A stretch of 64,000 bases of DNA from Catenulispora acidiphila DSM 44928 (GCF_000024025.1 NC_013131.1:3286001-3350000); one strand, 5' to 3'. Numbered from the stretch's first letter, positions 1-8,121 are shown. Notes: generated from the sequence alone by a model not told the origin. A program made the numbers and translations.

Positions 1-30
1 GATCGGCTCAAAGTCGGTCACGGCGCCGTC

Positions 31-288
31 CTACCCTGCCCACACAACGTCAACGATTGTCACCGTCGCAGCGGTTTCGTTCACCACGTAAACAATCATT
101 CCGTATGGTCCAACCGCCAACATCCGCGTAACGAACGCGCCCTCGGATTTCACCGACGAGCCAACACCGTGCGGATCGTTCGGCAACTCCAGCATCGCCA
201 GCACAAACGCCTGGTGGATGTCCTTGGCCATGGCCGGGCTTCCCACCACAGCGGAGGCTTCCTCGGTGATGACCAGGCTGTAGCTCAC
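31..288 (-). CDS. RelE/ParE-fold toxin candidate (85 aa)
   Basis: The short protein has the order expected of RelE/ParE-type mRNase or gyrase toxins: an N-terminal strand, a helix, a central DPHGVGSS turn, then two strands around RMLAVGPYGMIVYVV and a C-terminal IVDVVW strand. Its ATG overlaps the stop of the upstream gene by four bases (ATGA), the usual antitoxin-then-toxin order. Family assignment is by pattern only. Catalytic residues cannot be fixed, and a non-toxic relative is possible. Confidence 0.6.
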   Translation of the reverse strand: MSYSLVITEEASAVVGSPAMAKDIHQAFVLAMLELPNDPHGVGSSVKSEGAFVTRMLAVGPYGMIVYVVNETAATVTIVDVVWAG

Positions 289-641
289 CGGCTGCTATGC
301 CCGACGTATGGGCGGCCGTGGCGCTGCTCGAACTGCTCGGCGAAGTCCGGAATCACGTCTTCGATCGGGACCGTCCGTGCCGTACCGGCCTTGACCTGCT
401 CGACCCGGCCCCAGGTGCCGGCGCGGTTCATGACCGCGGTCAGCCACCACTTCTCGACTGTGGCCCGCAGGCTGCCGGCTTCGATGTCCTCAAGCTCGGC
501 CATGAACTGGTTCCGCTGCTCGGCCGTGAGCGCCTGCTTTATGGCGCGGATCGTGCGCGGCAGGGAGATTCGGTGTGGTGTCGCATCCGACGGCTCGGCA
601 CTCATAAGGCCAACGTACCGGCGCGGTGCGGTCACCGCCAT
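285..641 (-). CDS. DUF6247-like protein, probable antitoxin partner (118 aa)
   Basis: The segment from LPRTIRAIKQAL through FMAELEDIEAG to VEKWWLTAVMNRAG resembles the actinobacterial DUF6247 type, small helical proteins usually encoded beside RelE-like toxins. The start at 641 is preferred because GAGGT lies six bases upstream; an ATG at 605 (MSAEPSD) and a longer form to 755 are possible. It is translationally coupled to the toxin-like gene. I infer that it neutralises and autoregulates that toxin. Confidence 0.6.
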   Translation of the reverse strand: MAVTAPRRYVGLMSAEPSDATPHRISLPRTIRAIKQALTAEQRNQFMAELEDIEAGSLRATVEKWWLTAVMNRAGTWGRVEQVKAGTARTVPIEDVIPDFAEQFEQRHGRPYVGHSSR

Positions 642-738
642 GATGACCTCGCACTTTGGTGGATGCACTTTCCTGTATGAACTGCTGGTCGGCGCATGTT
701 TCAATGCGACGGCACGGGCAGCTGCCACGCGCTCCATT

Positions 739-1182
739 TCAGCCACAGTCCCCAATCGTGACCTGGGCTTTCTTCAGCCTCGGTGCTGGCGTGGCGTCGG
801 GGTTGTAGCCCGGGTTGTCGCTGAGCCAAGCCGCTTGGGTGCAGTCGCCAGGCCCGTTCGGGCTCGAGGTTTTGAGCGTGTCGAACGTCAGCTTGCAGTG
901 CTCCGGGTCAGTGCCGCCAAGCTCGATTGCCGAGTCCGGCAGGCCCGGTTCCCGCTGCCATTCGATGACGTCGCCGCGGTCCGGCAGGGGAGTGGCGCAG
1001 GTTTCAACCGGCACGGACGGCTCGCTGGTGGTGCTCACGGCCGGGGGTGTTGCGGTAGTGGCAACACCGGCTGGGTGCGCTGCCGGGGCGGCTGCGGGCT
1101 TGCTGGCGCTACTGGAGCATCCCGCCAGCATCAGGACGGCAGCAGCTGCAACGGCGGTGGCTGTACGACGCATCGTGTCCAC
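739..1182 (-). CDS. Secreted lipoprotein, function unknown
   Basis: The N-terminus has charged residues (MRR), an Ala/Val-rich hydrophobic core and the lipobox LMLAGC, so Cys22 should be lipidated. A Pro/Ala/Thr/Ser linker follows, then a roughly 80-residue domain with five cysteines probably paired in disulfides. Translation may start at GTG 1182 or ATG 1173. It lies just downstream of a second lipoprotein on the same strand. Confidence 0.8.
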   Translation of the reverse strand: MDTMRRTATAVAAAAVLMLAGCSSSASKPAAAPAAHPAGVATTATPPAVSTTSEPSVPVETCATPLPDRGDVIEWQREPGLPDSAIELGGTDPEHCKLTFDTLKTSSPNGPGDCTQAAWLSDNPGYNPDATPAPRLKKAQVTIGDCG

Positions 1183-1749
1183 CTAGCCGATCGTCCACTG
1201 CGCAACGTTGTCGCCGCCAAGACTGGTCAGCGCGTACTGCACCTGCGTGATCTTCTGCCCGTCGGGGACTTGGAAATCGACGAACCCCAACGCGGTATCG
1301 CCCGCCGTGAGATTCACACTCGACGGCATGTCCGCGCCGGCCGTTGTCGTCGCGAAAGCGATGCTCATCGTCTCCCCGGCGGCGTTCTTCACCGTCACGT
1401 CCGCCTGCGGGTCGTCGGAGTACACGCCGCTGCCCTGGTTGACGACGCGAACCTGAAGGGCAACGAAGTGTTTGCCTGCGTCGGGGACGGTGAACTCGTC
1501 GGAGCCCTTCGCCGGGTCGACGATCTTCACGAGGGTCACGGCGAGTTTGGCGTTCCGGCCGCTGATCTTGACGGTGTCGCCGAGTCCTGCCTTCTTCGGC
1601 GCGGCCGAGGTGCTGCTGGTTGCGGCGGCATGGGCTGCGGTTGTCGCAGCCTCGGCGGGCGCTACGGGCGTGGTGTTGACCTTGGCGCTGGTACAGCCGC
1701 CGAGGGCGGCGAGCGTGAGTACAGCGGTGATGGTTGGTATGCGGCGCAT
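1183..1749 (-). CDS. DUF4352-like lipoprotein (188 aa)
   Basis: ATG 1749 is preceded by GGGGGG and opens MRRIPTITAV, a hydrophobic stretch and the lipobox LAALGGC. After an Ala/Thr-rich linker the C-terminal ~120 residues form an immunoglobulin-like beta sandwich of the DUF4352 type, with the pattern FVALQVRVVNQGSG near the middle and DFQVPDGQKITQVQY near the end. It is exported and membrane-anchored; the ligand is unknown. It is probably cotranscribed with the lipoprotein that follows. Confidence 0.75.
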   Translation of the reverse strand: MRRIPTITAVLTLAALGGCTSAKVNTTPVAPAEAATTAAHAAATSSTSAAPKKAGLGDTVKISGRNAKLAVTLVKIVDPAKGSDEFTVPDAGKHFVALQVRVVNQGSGVYSDDPQADVTVKNAAGETMSIAFATTTAGADMPSSVNLTAGDTALGFVDFQVPDGQKITQVQYALTSLGGDNVAQWTIG

Positions 1750-1871
1750 GTGAATCCCCCCAGGGATAGGCAACAGACCTCGTCACGCTACGGGCTGGCG
1801 GGGGTGGCGCTACGGGGTGTGGCCGGATCGTTGCTGATCGAATCAGGGGTCGCACTTACCTGCTACGCGGA

Positions 1872-1901
1872 AACGGCCGCGACCCGAAGGTCACGGCCGT
1901 T
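1872..1901 (-). terminator. Hairpin terminator after the 56-aa gene
   Basis: AACGGCCG and CGGCCGTT arms enclose a second GACC/GGTC helix with a single C/A mismatch and a CGAA tetraloop. It lies downstream of the minus-strand gene ending at 1967 and is followed by a short T stretch. Confidence 0.6.
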
Positions 1902-1966
1902 CAACACCCGATTCGATTCCGAGCCAAGCCTACTCGGGGCCGATCAATCCCAACAGGCAGCGCGCA

Positions 1967-2137
1967 TCAGTCATCGGCCCAGTCGAAGCCGCGAAGCGGT
2001 TCCCCAGGCGCATCAAGCTCATCCAGCCGCGCCCGGACAACGGCAGCCATGTCCTCGCTCATTGCCCAGCCGGCCAACGGCGACTCCTCAGGTGGCTCGC
2101 TGTCGTCAACGTCGTGGTAGTCGTCGAAACCGTTCAT
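1967..2137 (-). CDS. Small acidic hypothetical protein (56 aa)
   Basis: ATG 2137 has a good AGGGGG ribosome site. The protein is very acidic (DDYHDVDDSEPPEES) with one short helix and no recognisable family. It is the first minus-strand gene leftward of the divergent control region. Confidence 0.6.
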   Translation of the reverse strand: MNGFDDYHDVDDSEPPEESPLAGWAMSEDMAAVVRARLDELDAPGEPLRGFDWADD

Positions 2138-2460
2138 ATTGCCCCCTGAAATCCGGCTGCCTGGCAATGGCCAAACGCGTTCGCAGCGTAACCCGAAACC
2201 GGCTTGATCGGCCCGGTTTGACCAAGATTCAGCATGATCGGGTCAAGCCACGGCAAAGAGATCCACAAGTCGCGTCGTCGCAGTGCTGGATCATGCCTTC
2301 GCCGCAGGTCAGAGGTGTCGTTTTGGGACGTGCGGGACCCCTGGACGCGGTAAGATTTATCAGCACAGAAACGCCAAAACCGGGCCCGAAGGCCCGGCCC
2401 TGGACGACGAGTGTGCAGCCCGTCGTAAAGCTCTCCGTCGCACCCACGCAAGGAGACCGC
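2138..2460. promoter_or_regulatory. Divergent intergenic control region
   Basis: This 323-base gap separates the minus-strand group from the long plus-strand chain. It holds an inverted repeat (GGCTTGA near 2201 and TCAAGCC near 2241), a TTGACC box and a possible -10 TAAGAT at 2351-2356. No convincing reading frame is seen on either strand. The exact promoters are not resolved. Confidence 0.35.
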
Positions 2461-2517
2461 ATGAAGCGTGTCTTAAGTATATACAACACCACGAACTGTG
2501 TGGTGGTGTTCGCGTGA
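2461..2517 (+). CDS. 18-aa leader peptide
   Basis: ATG 2461 follows a strong AGGAG site and encodes an 18-residue peptide starting MKRVLSIYNTT. Its TGA overlaps the GTG start of the next gene (GTGA). The last third of the small frame lies in a hairpin (2485-2510), so its translation should open the downstream start. No amino-acid run typical of attenuation is present; coupling is the simplest role. Confidence 0.5.
   Translation: MKRVLSIYNTTNCVVVFA
2485..2510 (+). promoter_or_regulatory. Hairpin just upstream of the GTG start
   Basis: AACACCAC and GTGGTGTT form a perfect 8-bp stem with a 10-base loop that ends three bases before the GTG start at 2514. It has no T run, so it reads better as a translational control element than as a terminator. 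Confidence 0.5.
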
Positions 2518-3554
2518 ACATCGAGGTCCACCGTCTCCGAGTCGGCGCGTCTGGATTCGAACGCGCGCCAAACGGGGCGACCTTCAACAAGGAACTGTCG
2601 ATCGCTGCCATCGGGCTGCTGGTGCGACTACTGGCCGACGGCTGCAACCACTCGTCCATCGATGCAATCGCCGAGTTCTACAGTCCAGGCAGCGCGGACG
2701 GGAAGCAGCGGCGGGGGATGGGGCGCGATGCCTACCGGGCTGCCGCCAAGGAGTTGGAAGCGGAAGGCCACCTTGCGCGAGAGCGGATCGTGGTGAACGG
2801 GCTTCCAGGCTGGCGGATTCAAGTTTTCGCGCAGCCGAATGTGCCTAATGCCCGTTCCGTCCCAACGACGGCTAAGCCACTTCCGGCCTCACCTGCGGGA
2901 ACGACGCATTCTCCCAGCTCGTCTCCGGTGACGGCTGAACCACTTTCGGTTTCACCTGCGGAAACAGGGCAAACGCCCAGTTCGCGCCCAACGACGGCTA
3001 AGCCGTCGTCATTCCTTACAGACTTTTCTACAGACGAACAGACCCCTTTCCCCCACCTTCCCAGTGACGCTCCAGATTGGATGCCGCCAGCTGGCGCGGA
3101 GGGGGAGGAGGTCCAGGAGGAGGGGGAGGGTTCGGAAATCGAAGACGAGGTTCAAAAGCGCGCTGCCGTCTTCGTTGAGCAGCTCCCCTTCGACCGGCAC
3201 CCAGGACGCCGACGACGGCAGGGACTCCAGGCGGTCGTTTCCCAAAATCTGGCCTCCGGCTGGTCCGAGGACGACCTCATGGAGGTCTGTGTTGCCGGTC
3301 TGGCGACCGCCAACGATCGGATAGCGGTCTGGATGTCCAGGCTCGATCCGGAGGAGCTTGGTCCTGCTCCAAAAGCGGAGCAGGACGATTCTGAAGCGAA
3401 TTTGAAGCCGGGGTGGGTTCCGAAGCCGCGCCGCAACTCTGATGGCCACCAGACGTGGCAGGACCCCGATTCGCATAGCTACCACGCCCCAAAGGGCCAG
3501 CACCAAGGCTGGGAGAACCCCACCGACCCCGATGCCTACGAAGGCACGTTCTGA
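2514..3554 (+). CDS. Winged-helix replication-initiation-type protein (346 aa)
   Basis: The first ~100 residues have the layout of phage replisome-organiser and RepA/DnaD-like N-domains: an N-terminal strand, NKELSIAAIGLLVRLLADG, a second helix pair, RDAYRAAAKELEAEGHL and a wing ending GLPGWRIQVF. A long Pro/Thr/Ser-rich linker with repeated SPAGT/SPAET units follows (about residues 115-190). The C-terminal ~110 residues contain a helical segment (LQAVVSQNLASGWSEDDL) common at the end of replication proteins. GTG start, coupled to the leader peptide. It heads the plus-strand chain beside another replication-type gene. Confidence 0.6.
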   Translation: MNIEVHRLRVGASGFERAPNGATFNKELSIAAIGLLVRLLADGCNHSSIDAIAEFYSPGSADGKQRRGMGRDAYRAAAKELEAEGHLARERIVVNGLPGWRIQVFAQPNVPNARSVPTTAKPLPASPAGTTHSPSSSPVTAEPLSVSPAETGQTPSSRPTTAKPSSFLTDFSTDEQTPFPHLPSDAPDWMPPAGAEGEEVQEEGEGSEIEDEVQKRAAVFVEQLPFDRHPGRRRRQGLQAVVSQNLASGWSEDDLMEVCVAGLATANDRIAVWMSRLDPEELGPAPKAEQDDSEANLKPGWVPKPRRNSDGHQTWQDPDSHSYHAPKGQHQGWENPTDPDAYEGTF

Positions 3555-3566
3555 TTAGGAGGAATC

Positions 3567-4565
3567 ATGTCCGACGACCTCATCCTCTTCGAGGCGAAGC
3601 CGATGCCGAAGCGACGGACCGCCCACATTGACGCCCTACCGGAGCCGCTGGTCGACACCTTCGAAGAGTTCTGGCGCGCCTACCCCCGGAAGGTCGGCAA
3701 GGCGCACGCGCGGAAGATCTACGCGAAGGCGGTCGCCAACGGCGCCGATCCGACGAAGATCCTGGCCGCCGCGCAGGAGTTCCGCAGCTACTGCGAGGAC
3801 ACCGGCCGCGAACAGAAGTTCATCCGGCATGCCGCTCGCTGGCTGAATGAGGCGTCGTGGGGGAAGGGGCTGCCGTTTGCCGATGCGCCGCTTCGGGTGA
3901 AGCCCGTGCAACCTCCGACCCCTGATGAACTTGCGCTTCTGGAGCCTGTGACGCCCCGACCACAGCGCTCCAGCAGCCGGGTACCGGTGCCCCGCGATAC
4001 GCAACAGCGCGCCGACATCCTTGCCCGCGCCTACTGCGTCCTTCAGCCGCTGAGCTATCACCACCGCGTCATGCGGATCGTGGAGGGCGCGATTGCTGCC
4101 GGCCGCTGGCACGACAAGGAGATCCGCTGGGCGCTGCTGCAACTGGCGAAAGCGGATCGCAAGGTGACTGCCGAGACGTTGCGTACCGAGCTGCTTTACC
4201 GGCTGAGCGAGCGTCGGCAGGAGCGTGAATCCGGCACGTTGAGTCCGGACGCGGTGGTGTATCTCATCAAGGCCGACGAGTCGCCACTGGTGAAGATAGG
4301 CACCTCCGAGACGGCGCCGGAGCGGTTGTACGCGCTTCAATTGTCCTGCCCGGTGGAGTTGCGGATCTTGCACACCGTTCCCGGTACCTACGAGCTGGAG
4401 AAGGCGCTGCACCACGAGTTCCGGAGCCGGCGGCGGCACGGGGAGTGGTTCGACTTCTCTGACGTCGACCCGGTCGAAGCAGTAACACGTCGACTGCCGC
4501 ACGTTCTGAAGCGGTTGGAAGAAGCGCGCACCGCCGCCAACACCCTGACCAAGGAGCCTTCATGA
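3567..4565 (+). CDS. DnaT-like replication domain fused to T5orf172/MUG113 (GIY-YIG-related) domain
   Basis: ATG 3567 follows TAGGAGG. Residues ~30-105 (FWRAYPRKVGK ... KFIRHAARWLNEASW) match the small helical module found in many phage replication proteins and DnaT-like initiators. The C-terminal ~95 residues (VVYLIKAD ... KIGTSETAPERLYALQ ... ELEKALHHEFRSRR, GEWFDF) are a T5orf172/MUG113 domain of the GIY-YIG nuclease superfamily, with Tyr, Lys-Ile-Gly, Arg, Glu and His positions kept. I infer a DNA-binding or nicking role in replication or recombination. Confidence 0.65.
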   Translation: MSDDLILFEAKPMPKRRTAHIDALPEPLVDTFEEFWRAYPRKVGKAHARKIYAKAVANGADPTKILAAAQEFRSYCEDTGREQKFIRHAARWLNEASWGKGLPFADAPLRVKPVQPPTPDELALLEPVTPRPQRSSSRVPVPRDTQQRADILARAYCVLQPLSYHHRVMRIVEGAIAAGRWHDKEIRWALLQLAKADRKVTAETLRTELLYRLSERRQERESGTLSPDAVVYLIKADESPLVKIGTSETAPERLYALQLSCPVELRILHTVPGTYELEKALHHEFRSRRRHGEWFDFSDVDPVEAVTRRLPHVLKRLEEARTAANTLTKEPS

Positions 4566-5062
4566 CCACCACCCCTCTCCCCGACGGCTACTACGCCGTC
4601 CCGGATCCCGACGACCCGACCACCACGACCTGCTGGCGCGTGAAGGACGACTCCGGCGGCGCCCTGGCCGCCTCGCCGTCGGGCGCGCACTACGGCCCGG
4701 CGCTGTACAAGCGGGACCTTCCGAAGGGCCTGCGCGGACGGGAGCGCGGCGAGTGGATTACCGCCTGGTACCAGACTGTGCGGCACCCGTGGGACCGGAA
4801 GGTCCGTGAGGCGATCGCTGCGGACCCGGAGGCTGCCGGGCTGCGGTTTGCGGAGTACACGCACCACTGTTGCCGCTGCAACCAGCCGCTGACGGTGCCG
4901 GCGTCACAAGCCGCTGGCTTGGGCCCGGACTGTGTCGAAATCGTGCGGGCGAAGGCTGCGCGCGGTGCGGTCCTGGCCGACTCGGCGACGGCGCGGCAGC
5001 GGGCGATTGTGGACCGTGCGACGCGTACCGATCTAGTGCCGGCACCGAACGGTGGTGCCTGA
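4562..5062 (+). CDS. DUF6011-type zinc-binding protein (166 aa)
   Basis: It starts inside the previous stop (ATGA). A central CCRCNQPLTVPAS ... GLGPDC element matches the DUF6011 signature, a short knuckle holding one metal through three or four cysteines. The N-terminal half, with YYAVPDPDDPTTTTCWRV, probably folds as a small beta domain. Common in actinobacterial mobile elements; role unknown. Confidence 0.7.
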   Translation: MTTTPLPDGYYAVPDPDDPTTTTCWRVKDDSGGALAASPSGAHYGPALYKRDLPKGLRGRERGEWITAWYQTVRHPWDRKVREAIAADPEAAGLRFAEYTHHCCRCNQPLTVPASQAAGLGPDCVEIVRAKAARGAVLADSATARQRAIVDRATRTDLVPAPNGGA

Positions 5063-5298
5063 TGCGCGATCTCGAAGCGAAGATCCTCGCCTCCCTTGCC
5101 GAGGAGGACGAGCCGCTGTCGTGGGTCGGGCTGGTCAACAGCATCTGCCCGTGGCCGGCGGGTGAGATCCCCGACGCATTTGATGAACTGCTCGCGGCTG
5201 GCCTCATCGAGGTTGTAGGTGCCGGAGTGTCTGGAGGCTACGTGATTACCGACGCCGGGCGTGCAGCGCTCGCCACCACCACCGAGGAGAGATCATGA
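5062..5298 (+). CDS. Small winged-helix protein (78 aa)
   Basis: The ATG shares its A with the upstream TGA. A helix-turn-helix (WVGLVNSICPWPAGEIPDAF, then DELLAAGLIEVV) is followed by a wing ending GGYVITDAGRAAL, the ending usual for MarR/PadR-like winged helices. A related end, FRITDAGRDEL, occurs in the gene at 14804. Probable DNA-binding protein; target unknown. Confidence 0.6.
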   Translation: MRDLEAKILASLAEEDEPLSWVGLVNSICPWPAGEIPDAFDELLAAGLIEVVGAGVSGGYVITDAGRAALATTTEERS

Positions 5299-5666
5299 CG
5301 ATTGCCCACAGGAAGTGGGGCAACCCCAACGGCCCGGCCGAGATGAACTGCCCGTGGTGCACCCGCGGCCACTTTCCGCCCACGGAAGCCGACGATGCCG
5401 ACTGCACCTGCGTCCAGTGGTGCGGCAGCCCGGACTGCACCGCCGAGACGCCAGACCCGGACACTGCCGCGCTAATCGGCGCGTTCGAGGCAGTGAGCGC
5501 TGAGCGGGACGACGCTCGCGCTGTCGCGCTGATGCTGAAGAAGATCCTCGCCTCGATGCCCACCTTCCTCGACGAGATCGTGGGCGAAGAGGTCTGGGAC
5601 GAGCTGCCGGACTGGTTCACCGACGAGGACAACGGGCGCAGCTTCTGGGGTGGTGGCGATGCCTGA
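5295..5666 (+). CDS. Zinc-ribbon protein with LPDWFTD end (123 aa)
   Basis: ATGA overlap with the previous gene. An N-terminal CPWC ... CTCVQWCGSPDC cysteine cluster probably binds zinc. The C-terminal part (RAVALMLKKILASMP ... WDELPDWFTDEDNG) closely resembles the end of the protein at 40812-41498 on the other arm. No function known. Confidence 0.65.
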   Translation: MTIAHRKWGNPNGPAEMNCPWCTRGHFPPTEADDADCTCVQWCGSPDCTAETPDPDTAALIGAFEAVSAERDDARAVALMLKKILASMPTFLDEIVGEEVWDELPDWFTDEDNGRSFWGGGDA

Positions 5667-6033
5667 GCCGACCATCACCCCCGTTTCGGACGAAAGGCAA
5701 GGCCTGATGACCGACAGCGCAACAACCTGCCCCGAGTGCGGCACCCCGGCCCCCGACTGGAATGCCGAGGAGCGCGAGTGCGACACCTGCGTGGCGATCG
5801 CCGATCTCGCCAATGCCCGCGACCAGCTTGCTGAGGCCATCGAGTACGAGGAATGGGGTGCGGCCCGCAACGAGCTGGAGTGGCTCGGTCAGGTCATCGG
5901 CAGGCTCCACAAGGCGCTGGACGTGATCAGCGATTCTGATGCGCACAACCGGATCGTGGACCTGCTGAACCAGGCCAGCGTGCAGTACAACGCGGCTGCG
6001 GATCAGTCGAACGCGGCGGGAGGGTGGCGGTGA
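5659..6033 (+). CDS. Zinc-ribbon hypothetical protein (124 aa)
   Basis: It has one CPECGTPAPDW ... CDTC zinc knuckle followed by two long amphipathic helices that may form a coiled coil. ATG 5659 overlaps the previous frame; ATG 5707, preceded by an AAGG-type site, is an equally good start and would begin MTDSATTCPE. Confidence 0.65.
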   Translation: MPEPTITPVSDERQGLMTDSATTCPECGTPAPDWNAEERECDTCVAIADLANARDQLAEAIEYEEWGAARNELEWLGQVIGRLHKALDVISDSDAHNRIVDLLNQASVQYNAAADQSNAAGGWR

Positions 6034-6245
6034 CATTCATGGGCGACCTGCCGAAGCCCGGCAACGCCGGATACGAGGAACACGCCTCGCCGCACGCGAT
6101 CCGTGCGCACCTGCTGGACGCACGGACCAAGCGGCGGCGTGTCCTCGCCGAGTACGACAGGACAATTAACTGGCTGGAGGAGCTGTTGCTCGACCGGACG
6201 CAGCAGGTTGCCGACGGGCAGTGGCCGAGGAGGGATGAGCGGTGA
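6024..6245 (+). CDS. Small helical hypothetical protein (73 aa)
   Basis: GTG start overlapping the previous stop. After a DLPKPGNAGYEEHAS turn come two basic helices (RAHLLDARTKRRRVLAEYDR, INWLEELLLDR). No family recognised. Confidence 0.65.
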   Translation: MAVTFMGDLPKPGNAGYEEHASPHAIRAHLLDARTKRRRVLAEYDRTINWLEELLLDRTQQVADGQWPRRDER

Positions 6246-6538
6246 TTGCTTTGTCTGCTAACGCCGAGCTGCTGTTGCGTGTATTCGCTGCGACGGCCGG
6301 CCCGATCGGAATGTTCGAGGCGGCCGACGTCCTGCTCGCGCCGAACCCTGGTGACCGGCCGGAATACTTCGGCAGCGCGTATGACCTGCTGATTGCAGGC
6401 GCCAGCCTGTACAACCAGGGCTGCATCGACCGGGTGGTTGCTGACGGCGTGAACGGCGACCTGTACGAGCCCACCGAGGTGGGGCGGCGGATTGCGGCAA
6501 TGCCGTGGCCGAAACGGAATGGGAGGGCTTGGCGGTGA
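6242..6538 (+). CDS. Hypothetical protein, possibly winged helix (98 aa)
   Basis: GTG start overlapping the TGA of the preceding gene. Mostly helical: LLLRVFAATAGPIGMFEAAD, then ILLIAGASLYNQG-like segments and a short C-terminal beta hairpin. The layout is compatible with a small winged helix but no motif is decisive. Confidence 0.6.
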   Translation: MIALSANAELLLRVFAATAGPIGMFEAADVLLAPNPGDRPEYFGSAYDLLIAGASLYNQGCIDRVVADGVNGDLYEPTEVGRRIAAMPWPKRNGRAWR

Positions 6539-7173
6539 CCGACGACTACCTGGACCGCCTGGAGCACCACCTCGGCGCCTACCGCGGGGGCGAGGACAAT
6601 GGGCGCAAAAACCGTGGAAGGCGGACGGCGATGTCTGAACCGATCAAGCCGATGACCGCAGCCGATGAGGCTCGCGCGTGGATTCAGCGTCTCGTGCGGA
6701 TTGCCGACGAGTGCAACGCGCAGAACGAGGCCGAAGCAATCCCCGAAGTGAACTGCCCGCCGACGCACGTCAGCGCTGTGGTTCGGCTGAAGCCGTTGCC
6801 CGACGGGCGCGTGTCGGTGTACGAGCCCGGCGTCGAGGTCACGCCGGATCGGCTGCGGGCGTTCCTCGCCGAGCACGACGAACAACGCGACCGTGGCGAG
6901 ACGGCGGAACGCGCACTTACCGAGCTGCAGCAGCGCCTCGGCGAGACGGCCGAGGAATGGGGTGTGCGACGCGCCTGGAGCGAGAACGCCGAGACTCGCG
7001 AGGGCTACGCCATTTGCGAATCCGAGGAGCACGCCGGTGCTGTTCTGGACCATTACCGGGCGGTTGATCGGGCTGAGAGGAGCCTCGTTAAATCCGCGCT
7101 GGCGTGGCGGATTGTCGGCGAGTGGAGGCTGGCCGAGCAGCAGCCTGAGGGTGGCGCTGGGGATCCAACGTGA
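6535..7173 (+). CDS. Hypothetical protein, paralogue of the 47274 gene product (212 aa)
   Basis: GTG start in a GTGA overlap. Residues ~135-200 (EEWGVRRAW ... GYAICESEEHAGAV ... YRAVDRAERSLVKSALAWRIVGEW) are clearly related to the C-terminal half of the minus-strand protein at 47274-47663. This domain recurs in actinophages and is often at the end of otherwise different proteins. Function unknown. Confidence 0.7.
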   Translation: MTDDYLDRLEHHLGAYRGGEDNGRKNRGRRTAMSEPIKPMTAADEARAWIQRLVRIADECNAQNEAEAIPEVNCPPTHVSAVVRLKPLPDGRVSVYEPGVEVTPDRLRAFLAEHDEQRDRGETAERALTELQQRLGETAEEWGVRRAWSENAETREGYAICESEEHAGAVLDHYRAVDRAERSLVKSALAWRIVGEWRLAEQQPEGGAGDPT

Positions 7174-7724
7174 GCGGCTGGTGGCGTCTCCTTGCCTCCG
7201 TGTCGGTCGGCGCGCTAATCCCGCTGGCGGCTGGGATGGGTTGCGCCCTGCTGGGTCTCGGCCCGAACTGGTGGATGGGCATGTCCGCGGCCCTCGGGCT
7301 CGTCTGGGCGTTGACGCAGAACCGGATCCTTGACAGGGCCGGGGCCGCGTGGACGGAGCTGTGCGAGGCTGCCGGCGAGGTGCCGGCCCTCAACGACGAC
7401 GACGCCACCCTGCTCGCATTGTTCGCGATGCATTCCAGCCCTGTACGCGTAGCGTGGCCGGTCAAGATCCTGAACCCGTGTCCGGACTCGCGGTGGTGGC
7501 CGTACCCGTGGCGGCACTGCCGTGTCATGTTCGCCTGGGGGTGCCGAAACGCCGAACTGTTCACCGGGACCGAAAGGCTCGCCGGCAAGAACCTGCTGCA
7601 GCGCACCGAGCGCGGCCGGTCGTGGGACGGGACGAGCGTGTACGAGGCCACCGGGCTCGGGCGGGACGTGGCGGCGAGGAACGCTGAGGTGCTGATGGCT
7701 GGGCGGATGGAGGAAGCAGCATGA
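7170..7724 (+). CDS. Membrane protein (184 aa)
   Basis: Two hydrophobic segments near the N-terminus (residues ~7-28 and ~32-48) give a membrane hairpin; the rest is soluble and contains the Trp-rich run WWPYPWRHC, reminiscent of DUF6338-like domains without a firm match. GTG start, coupled to the previous gene. Confidence 0.65.
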   Translation: MSGWWRLLASVSVGALIPLAAGMGCALLGLGPNWWMGMSAALGLVWALTQNRILDRAGAAWTELCEAAGEVPALNDDDATLLALFAMHSSPVRVAWPVKILNPCPDSRWWPYPWRHCRVMFAWGCRNAELFTGTERLAGKNLLQRTERGRSWDGTSVYEATGLGRDVAARNAEVLMAGRMEEAA

Positions 7725-7918
7725 CTGAAGTGCGCGAGGTTACCCAGTGCCGCCACTGCCGCGGGCCGGTGAAGCGCGACGAACTCCACGACCACGCCGG
7801 CGAGCGGAACGACTGCTACGCCGTGTGGACCTGCGTGAACCCGAACTGCCAGTCCAGCAGCGATGTCGCGTTCATGGTCTGCAGCGGCGGCGATGATGCA
7901 ACCGAGGAGGAAGCATGA
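7721..7918 (+). CDS. Zinc-ribbon protein (65 aa)
   Basis: CRHCRGPV and CVNPNC pairs flank a HDHAGERND loop, giving a four-ligand zinc ribbon. Coupled on both sides by ATGA overlaps. Probably a nucleic-acid or protein-binding accessory. Confidence 0.65.
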   Translation: MTEVREVTQCRHCRGPVKRDELHDHAGERNDCYAVWTCVNPNCQSSSDVAFMVCSGGDDATEEEA

Positions 7919-8121
7919 ACGTCTGGCGCTGCGCGCGTTGCGGGAAGCTCAACGAGAGCGAAGCCTTCGTCCTCTGGGACGACGACAACAGCTGCTGGTT
8001 CCAGGTCGGAGACAAGTACGGCAGCAACGAGCCCAAGTGCCACGGCTGTCTTGCGAACATCTACACGAACCCGGAGCTGATGGGCCAGATGTACCGGCTC
8101 GAACCGATCGAGGCGCCATGA
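7915..8121 (+). CDS. Zinc-ribbon protein (68 aa)
   Basis: CARCGKLN near the start and CHGC 40 residues later form a treble-clef-like or ribbon metal site. ATGA overlaps on both sides. No family recognised. Confidence 0.65.
   Translation: MNVWRCARCGKLNESEAFVLWDDDNSCWFQVGDKYGSNEPKCHGCLANIYTNPELMGQMYRLEPIEAP

Noticed and set aside
169-2517. Very long plus-strand frame across the lipoproteins and toxin pair
   Set aside because: It is antisense to genes with signal peptides, ribosome sites and overlaps, and its product is arginine/serine-rich without domains, as expected of a GC-rich shadow frame.
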